Source: Chloroflexota bacterium
GTDB lineage: Bacteria; Chloroflexota; Anaerolineae; J102
Direction of reading: 5' to 3'
Length of the DNA stretch: 6,482 nucleotides
Assembly: GCA_003353825.1 (NCBI GenBank)
Contig: PIVW01000342.1
Coordinates: forward strand, 1-6,482
This document shows, piece after piece, positions 1 through 5,990 of this stretch. How positions within the stretch are numbered: position 1 is the stretch's first letter; each line of letters begins with the position of its first letter. Position numbers and translations under genes: made by a program. Below the pieces are notes generated by a model. The model was given only the letters and a program-made list of their open reading frames with translations. It was not told where the DNA came from and made no database searches.

Positions 1-4
1 CCCA

Positions 5-88
5 CCGCCTGCCACCCACCACCTGACACCTGACACCTGCCACCTGCCACCTGCCACCTGACACCTGCCACCTGCCACCTGCCACTTC
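5..88 (+). repeat. Tandem heptamer array upstream of maf (unit MCACCTG)
   Basis: Twelve consecutive 7-base units can be laid out from 5 to 88. The nine units from 19 to 81 are all exactly MCACCTG, and only the first base varies: in order C, A, A, C, C, C, A, C, C. The flanking units at 5-11, 12-18 and 82-88 are degenerate copies. The array ends two bases before the maf ATG at 91, so it occupies the place where a ribosome binding site would normally be. The + strand is almost free of purines except one G per unit and the variable A/C position. It resembles in style the heptameric short tandem repeats (STRR) known from cyanobacteria, but no specific family is identified. The array may continue beyond the left edge of the window. 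Confidence 0.93.
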
Positions 89-90
89 CC

Positions 91-753
91 ATGCCCCTCA
101 TCCTAGCTTCCCGTTCTCCACGCCGCCACGAATTACTGACTGCCGTCGGTATCCCGTTTTCGGTGCATGTTGCCGATATCGACGAGAGCGCCTTTCGCAA
201 TGAGTTACCCGCACCCCATGCCCTCCGTCTTGCTGAAACAAAAGCCAGGGTGGTAGCACAATGCTTGAGCGATGGAACAGATGTGGTTATCCTGGCTGCT
301 GATACCATTGTCGTGCACCATAACCAGATCTTGTGCAAGCCCAGCGATGCAGAAGCAGCGCGCTCTATGCTACAATCGCTTCGCAGCTCACCACATCAGG
401 TTATCACCGCCGTTGCTGTGGCCTATCAGCCTGATCTCTCGTTACCCGAGGGGGAGCGCATACAAATCACAAGTGCTCTTCATACCAGCAAAGTCGCCAT
501 GCGCCCCTATTCCGATGCCGAAATCAAAACTTATATTGCCAGCGGCGATCCTATGGACAAGGCCGGCGCTTATGCCATCCAAAACAGTGATTTTCAGCCC
601 GTTGCCAGCTTCAGCGGATGCTTTGCTTCAATCATGGGCCTGCCCTTGGCCGTCACGGTCGAGTTGCTCGAAGGAACCGGCTTGACGCCAGATGTTAATT
701 GGCGCCAAGCCTGCGCCACGCTGACCGGCAATTGCTGCCAACACCTATCGTAA
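91..753 (+). CDS. maf: Maf-family nucleoside triphosphate pyrophosphatase (YhdE-like dTTP/UTP type)
   Basis: Maf proteins hydrolyse non-canonical or excess nucleoside triphosphates to the monophosphate and pyrophosphate in the cytoplasm, and have been linked to septum inhibition. At 220 residues the whole fold is present. The N-terminal ASRSPRRHELL signature (residues 6-16) is the phosphate-binding loop. An acidic IDES follows (30-33), then ETKA with Lys51, AADTIV with the probable catalytic Asp71, CKP (82-84), ITAVAV (105-110) and SGDPMDKAGAYAIQ (151-164). The DKAGAYAIQ form matches the dTTP/UTP-specific YhdE branch rather than the m7GTP-specific YceF branch; this assignment is from motif memory. 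The ATG at 91 places the signature at the usual distance from the start. There is no Shine-Dalgarno sequence, because a heptamer repeat runs up to the start codon. A tail of about 25 residues with Cys208, Cys215 and Cys216 extends past the usual end of the fold. Confidence 0.94.
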   Translation: MPLILASRSPRRHELLTAVGIPFSVHVADIDESAFRNELPAPHALRLAETKARVVAQCLSDGTDVVILAADTIVVHHNQILCKPSDAEAARSMLQSLRSSPHQVITAVAVAYQPDLSLPEGERIQITSALHTSKVAMRPYSDAEIKTYIASGDPMDKAGAYAIQNSDFQPVASFSGCFASIMGLPLAVTVELLEGTGLTPDVNWRQACATLTGNCCQHLS

Positions 754-794
754 ACCCCCATCTTAGCCCCCTTTAGCGACCACACCCATTAGCA

Positions 795-1697
795 ATGCAC
801 GGCATCGTAATTCGCGTTTATTCCGACTTCTTTGATGTTCAGACCCAACAGGGTGAACTGTGGCAATGCAAGGTTCAAGGACGGCTGAAAAAACAGAAAC
901 AACGTACGACCCTGGTAGCAACAGGCGATCACGTGCGCATAGAAATCGATGATGAGTTAGCCCGTTCCGCGATAATCGTCGAGATCGAGCCCAGAACCAG
1001 AGTCCTGTCCCGGTTGAGACCCGGAGGTGGCTTCCCGTACGAAGATGTGATTTTGGCTAACCCGGACGAACTCATGATCGTCTTCGCTGTGGCCGAGCCC
1101 GAACCTCATTTGCGTATGCTCGACCGTTTTCTCGTTGCCGGTGAAGCCTCAGAACTTGCCATCTTCATCGTCATCAATAAGATTGATCTCACCGGCATCG
1201 TCCGGGCCAGAGAGATTTTCGAGGTTTACGAAAGGGTTGGCTATCCTGTTTTTTACACCAGCGCCGAACATGCATCAGGCATCGAGGCTGTAACAGAGAG
1301 ACTACGTGATCACATCACCGTTGTTGCCGGCCCTTCTGGTGTCGGCAAATCCTCACTCATAAATCTAGTCGAACCTGGGCTCGATATAAGAGTGGAAGAA
1401 ACGATGAAGATCGGCAAGGGACGGCATACCACGCGTGCTGCTCAGTTGCATCCTCTCAGCAACGGTGGCTTTATCGCCGATACCCCGGGCCTGCGCGAAC
1501 TAGGACTTTGGGATATACGACCGCAAGAGCTCTCAGACTACTTTCCAGAGATTTGTCGCCATGCTCCTGGCTGCCGGTTCAGCTTCTGCACACATCTGCA
1601 TGAGCCCGATTGCGCGGTTCAGGCCGCGCTCTCAGCCGGCGAAATCACCCCCGCACGTTGGCACAGCTACCTTCGCCTCTACAATGGAGAGAAGTAG
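795..1697 (+). CDS. rsgA: Ribosome small subunit-dependent GTPase A (RsgA/YjeQ)
   Basis: RsgA is a circularly permuted GTPase that binds the 30S subunit late in its assembly and checks the decoding centre. The order of parts here is diagnostic. An OB-fold lies at residues 1-70, including the basic GRLKKQKQR. The GTPase motifs then come in permuted order: G4 NKID (128-131), G5 TSA (155-157), the P-loop GPSGVGKS (179-186), a switch region HTTR (211-214) and G3 DTPG (229-232). A C-terminal zinc finger follows with C-x4-C-x-H-x5-C spacing, using Cys260, Cys265, His267 and Cys273. The length of 300 residues is normal and no key residue is missing. The ATG at 795 gives a typical N-terminus (MHGIVIRV). 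Upstream, after the maf stop, lie only 41 C-rich bases without a Shine-Dalgarno sequence, so co-transcription with maf is plausible. Confidence 0.96.
   Translation: MHGIVIRVYSDFFDVQTQQGELWQCKVQGRLKKQKQRTTLVATGDHVRIEIDDELARSAIIVEIEPRTRVLSRLRPGGGFPYEDVILANPDELMIVFAVAEPEPHLRMLDRFLVAGEASELAIFIVINKIDLTGIVRAREIFEVYERVGYPVFYTSAEHASGIEAVTERLRDHITVVAGPSGVGKSSLINLVEPGLDIRVEETMKIGKGRHTTRAAQLHPLSNGGFIADTPGLRELGLWDIRPQELSDYFPEICRHAPGCRFSFCTHLHEPDCAVQAALSAGEITPARWHSYLRLYNGEK
1658..1685 (+). promoter_or_regulatory. Possible sigma-70-type promoter inside the rsgA 3' end
   Basis: TTGGCA at 1658-1663 and TACAAT at 1680-1685 each match the -35 and -10 consensus at five of six positions, with a 16-base spacer. 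Transcription from it would begin near 1692, at the end of rsgA, giving the helicase its own mRNA with a leader of about 120 bases that includes the heptamer array. Such matches occur by chance inside coding sequence, so this is only a candidate. Confidence 0.25.
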
Positions 1698-1747
1698 CGT
1701 GAAAAATGGTAAACTGCGGCTCATGCGCAGACTGACCTCCAATTCTA

Positions 1748-1810
1748 ATCTCCGACCTCCGACTTTTGCCTTTTGCCCTTTACCTTTTAACTTTTGCCTT
1801 TACCCTCGCC
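1748..1810 (+). repeat. Pyrimidine-rich heptamer array upstream of pcrA (unit about MCTTTTG)
   Basis: Nine 7-base units fit end to end: ATCTCCG, ACCTCCG, ACTTTTG, CCTTTTG, CCCTTTA, CCTTTTA, ACTTTTG, CCTTTAC and CCTCGCC. The array stops one base before the ATG at 1812. The units are more diverged than those upstream of maf and the sequence is different, but the period, the base preference and the position against the start codon are the same. There is no Shine-Dalgarno sequence. The repeat lies between the rsgA stop (1697) and the pcrA start, so it belongs to the mRNA leader whether transcription reads through from rsgA or starts locally. Confidence 0.8.
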
Positions 1811-1811
1811 T

Positions 1812-4013
1812 ATGACGTTACTCGATCAACTCAACCCCGCCCAACAGACTGCTGTTAAAACCACCGAAGGCCCTGTGCTGGTACTGGCCGGACCCGGCTC
1901 TGGTAAAACACGCGTGCTTACACATCGCATTGCCTACTTGATTGACGAACTCGGTGTCGAGCCCTGGCGCATAATGGCCGTGACCTTCACCAACAAAGCT
2001 GCCGATGTCATGCGCGAGCGAACGGCGGCGCTACTGGGCATGGAGGAGGGGTTACACGGCCTTTCGCTCGGGACATTTCATCGTATTTGCGCCCGTTTTT
2101 TACGGGTGCAAGCCGAGACCATCGGCTTGAATCCACGTTATGTCATTTTCGATAGCGACGACCAGCAGCAAGTGATCAAGCAGGCCTTACGGGACCTGGA
2201 TTTAGATGAAAAGCGGCATCGACCTCGAGCGGTGCATAGCGCCATCTCACGTGCCAAGAACGAATTGATTACGCCCGATAAGTTTCCCATCCCAAGCTAT
2301 CGGGAAGAGATCATCGCCCGCGTCTACGCTCGTTATCAGGAACTTCTTACCCAGAGCAGTGCTCTTGATTTCGATGACCTGCTGATGAAGACGGCCTTCA
2401 TGCTGCGCGACTATCCTGAGATATTGCAGTTGTATCAGCGCCGCTACCAATACATCCTTGTCGATGAATTTCAGGATACTAATACGGCCCAATACGAATT
2501 GGTACGGTTGCTGGCGGGAGGATATCGCAACATATTTGTTGTAGGCGACGAAGATCAGAGCGTGTACCGCTTCCGCGGCGCAGATTTCCGCAATGTGGAG
2601 CGTTTCCGCGAGGATTATCCTGGCGCCACAGTCATTTTGCTCGAACAGAACTATCGCTCGACTCAGACAATCCTCGACGCCGCCAACGCCGTCATCAGCC
2701 GTAATAGCCACCGAACACCCAAGGAACTCTTCACCGAGCGGGGACAAGGCGCACAGATCATCATTCACCAGGCGTATGACGAACATGACGAGGGTAATTT
2801 CATTCTGGATGAGATAGATCGTCTGCGTGGCACAGGAGAGAGCAAACCAGGCCAGTGTGCTGTCATGTATCGCACCAACGCCCAATCTCGTGCCATAGAA
2901 GAGGCTTTTGTGCGGCGAGGCGCGCCCTACCGACTGGTCGGCGCCACACGTTTTTACAATCGCCGCGAGATCAAAGACGCGATGGCTTATGTGCGATTAG
3001 TTCACAACCCCAACGACGATGTGAGCATGCGCCGCATCATCAATGTGCCCCCCCGGCGTATCGGAAAGACCACCGTGGGCAAACTCAGTACCTGGGCGGC
3101 GGGCCTTGACATCAGCCTATACGATGCCATACGACTGTTAGGTGGCGACGCCGAACCAGAGCTGATGCAACGAGCCGGCGCCCATCCCTTGACCAAGCGG
3201 GCAAGTGCTGCCTTACTCAACTTCTATTCCATGTTACAAGATTGGATCGAAGCTCGCTCCGATGTTACGCCAGCCCAACTGCTCGATCGCATCCTCGATG
3301 AGTCGGGGTACCGCGATTGGTTGAGGGACGGCAGCGATGAGGGGGAGGATCGTTGGGAAAATGTTCTCGAACTGCGCGTCGCCAGTCTTGCCTACGATGA
3401 ACTGCCCTGCGATATCGCTTTGGATGCCTTTTTAGAAGAGGTGGCGCTTGTAAGCGATGTGGATGATTACCAAAGCAATAGTGATGTCCCCACCCTACTG
3501 ACGCTGCATGCGGCCAAAGGTCTGGAGTTCGGGGTGGTTTTCATTGTGGGCTTAGAAGAAGGGATTCTGCCCCATAGCAGATCACAGGAAGACCCGGAGG
3601 AGATGGCGGAAGAAAGGCGACTGACCTACGTGGGTATCACTCGCGCCGAAGATCGATTGTATTTGCTACACACCTTCCGCCGTGCTACCTGGGGTCGCAG
3701 CGATATGAGCGAGCCCTCTCGATTTCTGGGCGATCTACCCAAACATCTCTCCAAAGGTGGAACCCAGATCCGCAGCGCTCACCGCCGTGCTACCACCTGG
3801 GGCAAAGAACGGCGCTCATCTCATGCCCAGCGCTCTGGTTTTGGCTCCCAACTAAAGTACAGCCCGGGCCAACGCGTAACACATGCCAAATTCGGGGAAG
3901 GCGTTGTCGTCACCTCCCGCCTGGTCGGAGAGGACGAAGAAGTATCTGTTGCCTTTCCCAACGCCGGCGTCAAACGTTTGCTCGCTTCCTTTGCCAATCT
4001 CACGGTATTGTAG
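1812..4013 (+). CDS. pcrA: UvrD/PcrA-type superfamily 1 DNA helicase
   Basis: This is an ATP-dependent 3'-5' DNA helicase of the UvrD/PcrA group, which acts in nucleotide excision and mismatch repair and in clearing RNA polymerase or recombinase filaments. With the ATG at 1812 it has 733 residues, the usual length. Motifs appear in order: Q motif LNPAQQTAV (7-15), Walker A AGPGSGKT (26-33), Ia VTFTNKAA (57-64), Ib GTFHRIC (87-93), motif II DEFQDT (218-223), III GDEDQSVYRFRGAD (245-258), IV NYRST (280-284), V TLHAAKGLEF (564-573) and VI YVGITRAE (606-613). A basic linker leads to a C-terminal segment (684-733, PGQRVTHAKFGEGVV onward) that matches the Tudor-like RNA polymerase-binding domain of PcrA. 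That domain and the overall architecture favour PcrA/UvrD over Rep. An in-frame TTG at 1794 would add six residues (MPLPSP) encoded by the heptamer repeat and is less likely as the start. Confidence 0.95.
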   Translation: MTLLDQLNPAQQTAVKTTEGPVLVLAGPGSGKTRVLTHRIAYLIDELGVEPWRIMAVTFTNKAADVMRERTAALLGMEEGLHGLSLGTFHRICARFLRVQAETIGLNPRYVIFDSDDQQQVIKQALRDLDLDEKRHRPRAVHSAISRAKNELITPDKFPIPSYREEIIARVYARYQELLTQSSALDFDDLLMKTAFMLRDYPEILQLYQRRYQYILVDEFQDTNTAQYELVRLLAGGYRNIFVVGDEDQSVYRFRGADFRNVERFREDYPGATVILLEQNYRSTQTILDAANAVISRNSHRTPKELFTERGQGAQIIIHQAYDEHDEGNFILDEIDRLRGTGESKPGQCAVMYRTNAQSRAIEEAFVRRGAPYRLVGATRFYNRREIKDAMAYVRLVHNPNDDVSMRRIINVPPRRIGKTTVGKLSTWAAGLDISLYDAIRLLGGDAEPELMQRAGAHPLTKRASAALLNFYSMLQDWIEARSDVTPAQLLDRILDESGYRDWLRDGSDEGEDRWENVLELRVASLAYDELPCDIALDAFLEEVALVSDVDDYQSNSDVPTLLTLHAAKGLEFGVVFIVGLEEGILPHSRSQEDPEEMAEERRLTYVGITRAEDRLYLLHTFRRATWGRSDMSEPSRFLGDLPKHLSKGGTQIRSAHRRATTWGKERRSSHAQRSGFGSQLKYSPGQRVTHAKFGEGVVVTSRLVGEDEEVSVAFPNAGVKRLLASFANLTVL

Positions 4014-4023
4014 AGCACCGACA

Positions 4024-4037
4024 TTTGTTCCAACAAA
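4024..4037. promoter_or_regulatory. Short palindrome between pcrA and the protease gene
   Basis: TTTGTTCCAACAAA is a perfect inverted repeat with 6-base arms and a 2-base centre. It sits in the 34-base gap between the pcrA stop and the protease ATG at 4048, where a dimeric repressor could act as an operator. No convincing -35/-10 pair was found beside it. A 6-base arm can occur by chance, so the role is conjecture. Confidence 0.25.
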
Positions 4038-4047
4038 CAGCTAAACT

Positions 4048-5883
4048 ATGTCTATGAAAATACGTATCCTACCTATTCTCGCACCTATTATTTTACTCCT
4101 TCCCCTTGTATTGATGACGGGCAACCAACCGCTCAATGCCGGGCCTTACCCCCAGATCGATGACAGGGTACTGGAAACTGTCGAGCAAGGAGGTCAGGCA
4201 GAGGTCTTGATCCTGCTTGGGAACCAACCCGATCTCAGTCCAGCCTATGCACTGCATAGCAAAGAGGCGCGTGGGCGCTGGGTCTATGACACATTACGTG
4301 CTGCGGCCCAAACCGATCAAGCCGAACTTCTGGTTGCACTCGAACGTTCAGGTGTGGCCTACCAGAGATTTTGGGCTGTCAATGCCGTTCGCGCCACCAT
4401 CGATGCCGATTCCTTGCGGCGAATCAGGTCTGTATCCTCAGTCAAACGAATTCAATCCGATCTTTGGGGTCGGGGTATCGACCCACAACCGCTTGACCCC
4501 GTGGCGAGTTCCAGTATCGAATCCACATCGTGGGGTGTTGAACGCGTACAGGCGCCCTGGGTCTGGGGACAAGGTTACACGGGCGAAGGCGTGGTCGTCG
4601 CCGGGCAAGATACCGGCTACGATTGGGATCATCCCGCTCTCAAACAGAGCTTTCGCGGTTTTGATAGTGTTACGGATACGGCCGATTTCAACTACAACTG
4701 GCACGACGCCATCCACGAAGATCTCAGTGGCAACGGCTCAAATCCCTGTGGGTACGATAGCCCCGTGCCTTGCGACGACCATGGCCACGGCACGCACACC
4801 ATGGGCACGATGGTCGGCAACGACCTCGATCCTGCAAGCCCTGATTGGCCTGCGGGGGCCGAAAATGTTGTCGGCGTGGCGCCTGGCGCTACCTGGATGT
4901 CTTGTCGCAACATGGAACAAGGGTTTGGCCTGCCCTCGACTTATATCGAGTGTTTCGAATGGCTGACTGCACCTTATCCTCTGGGTGGTGATCCCCTGAC
5001 TGATGGAGAGCCGGGCAAAGCCCCCGATGTCATCAATAACTCCTGGAGTTGTCCACCCGCGGAGGGTTGTACGACAGAGCTACTTGAGATCATTGAGCCT
5101 GCTGTCAATGCTGCGGACGCTGCCGGCATTGTCGTGGTCGTTTCAGCCGGAAACGGGGGATCCGCCGGTTGCCAAAGTATCGTAAGTCCGCCTGCGATCT
5201 ACCCGCGTTCATTCTCCGTAGGTAATACGACATCAACTGACAGCTTGGCCAACAGCAGCAGCCGGGGCTGGGTAACCTATAAAAATGAGACCTATATCAA
5301 ACCCCAGATCGCTGCCCCTGGCACCGACATCCTTTCCAGCATACCTGGTTCGGGCTATGCTTGGTTGAACTGGACCGGCACAAGCATGGCTTCACCCCAT
5401 GTCGCTGCTGTAATTGCCCTATTGTTGGATGCCGCACCCGAGTTGCGCGGGGATACTGATTTTATCAAAGCGATCGTCAGTCAAACAGCAGAACCAGTTG
5501 CAGATTTCGTATGCGGAGGAGATCCCTCTGGCAGTCCAAACAACCGCTTTGGTTGGGGGATCGTCAATGCTCGCCGAGCAATCGAATCGCTGTCACAACC
5601 TGGATTATTGGTTGGGCAAGTCACCGATCCACAAGGTGCTTTGGTTGCGGATGCGACAATCACTGCATATGACTTAGATGGCAACGTAGAGGGCATTACC
5701 ATGACCGATGCGGTTGGTAGTTATAGCCTGCCGCTGGATTGGGGAAAATACAACATCAAAGTGACTGCCGGCAGTTTCGAAGCGGACATCTTTACCCCCA
5801 CTATTGTCGTTGGGGGGCAGTCTACTGAATTGGATGTCACCATCGAACACCGGGTATTACACATGCCGCTGATTTTGCAGTAG
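4048..5883 (+). CDS. Secreted bacillopeptidase F-like S8 (subtilisin family) serine protease
   Basis: A 611-residue pre-pro-protease. Residues 1-31 look like a Sec signal peptide (Lys4 and Arg6, hydrophobic 7-23, possible cleavage after LNA at 31). Residues 50-138 ([10 protein letters not shown] onward) fit an I9-type inhibitory propeptide. The catalytic domain runs from about 160 to 515. Asp188 lies in [11 protein letters not shown], His247 in [11 protein letters not shown], the oxyanion Asn369 in SAGNGG and Ser446 in GTSMASPH, so the triad is intact. [10 protein letters not shown] (215-224), CRNMEQG (286-292) and [10 protein letters not shown] (328-337) are hallmarks of the bacillopeptidase F-like subfamily. 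Eight cysteines in the mature region suggest disulfides and an extracellular location. Residues 520-600 look like a carboxypeptidase regulatory-like beta-sandwich ([18 protein letters not shown]). The chain ends in [11 protein letters not shown], resembling the -LPL(I/V)- tails I recall on Chloroflexota exported proteins. The substrate is unknown; nutrient scavenging or surface-protein processing is inferred. No Shine-Dalgarno sequence precedes the ATG; Met3 (4054) is an alternative start. Confidence 0.93.
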   Translation: MSMKIRILPILAPIILLLPLVLMTGNQPLNAGPYPQIDDRVLETVEQGGQAEVLILLGNQPDLSPAYALHSKEARGRWVYDTLRAAAQTDQAELLVALERSGVAYQRFWAVNAVRATIDADSLRRIRSVSSVKRIQSDLWGRGIDPQPLDPVASSSIESTSWGVERVQAPWVWGQGYTGEGVVVAGQDTGYDWDHPALKQSFRGFDSVTDTADFNYNWHDAIHEDLSGNGSNPCGYDSPVPCDDHGHGTHTMGTMVGNDLDPASPDWPAGAENVVGVAPGATWMSCRNMEQGFGLPSTYIECFEWLTAPYPLGGDPLTDGEPGKAPDVINNSWSCPPAEGCTTELLEIIEPAVNAADAAGIVVVVSAGNGGSAGCQSIVSPPAIYPRSFSVGNTTSTDSLANSSSRGWVTYKNETYIKPQIAAPGTDILSSIPGSGYAWLNWTGTSMASPHVAAVIALLLDAAPELRGDTDFIKAIVSQTAEPVADFVCGGDPSGSPNNRFGWGIVNARRAIESLSQPGLLVGQVTDPQGALVADATITAYDLDGNVEGITMTDAVGSYSLPLDWGKYNIKVTAGSFEADIFTPTIVVGGQSTELDVTIEHRVLHMPLILQ

Positions 5884-5918
5884 GTGGTATCTCTAGTGTA
5901 GTGCGGCGTAAGTAAGCG

Positions 5919-5990
5919 CACAGATAAACCGCTCCTAGCTGGGTACGTGACTCGGCGGGTCACGTACCCAGCTAGGGCGGTTTATCTGTG
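5919..5990. repeat. Large near-perfect palindrome between convergent genes
   Basis: The left arm 5919-5953 pairs with the right arm 5957-5990. The inner 18 bases (5934-5951 with 5959-5976) are perfectly complementary. A G-T pair and a C-G pair then lead to a 3-base loop (5954-5956). Further out, a single extra T at 5933 is bulged and another 14 bases pair exactly (5919-5932 with 5977-5990). As RNA, either strand would form a hairpin of about 34 base pairs. It fills most of the gap between the protease stop (5883) and the minus-strand gene stop (5972-5974), so a bidirectional terminator is the simplest reading. There is no U tract on either side, and the stem is longer than a normal intrinsic terminator, so a mobile palindrome, a fold-back duplication or an assembly artefact remain possible. 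The bases just outside are TAAGCG (5913-5918) and TAGGCG (5991-5996), a near direct repeat. Confidence 0.9.

Noticed and set aside
5..88. CRISPR-like or minisatellite spacer array
   Set aside because: Units are 7 bases with no spacers between them, so this is a simple tandem repeat.
1714..1730. Small hairpin CTGCG/CGCAG after rsgA as a terminator
   Set aside because: The stem is only five base pairs with a seven-base loop and no T tract follows.
1794..1811. In-frame TTG start for the helicase, adding MPLPSP
   Set aside because: These codons come from the heptamer repeat, and the ATG at 1812 gives the normal N-terminus with the Q motif at the usual distance.
2247..2885. Minus-strand open frame of 212 codons inside the helicase gene
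   Set aside because: It is antisense to conserved helicase motifs II to IV, has no recognisable domain, and is explained as a shadow of the plus-strand gene.
4217..4966. Plus-strand open frame of 249 codons in another frame of the protease gene
   Set aside because: It overlaps the propeptide and catalytic domain, which have clear family motifs, and its own product shows none.
5721..5963. Minus-strand frame spanning the protease 3' end and the left arm of the palindrome
   Set aside because: Its product has no resemblance to the surface protein to its right or to any family I know, and it overlaps the protease C-terminal domain.
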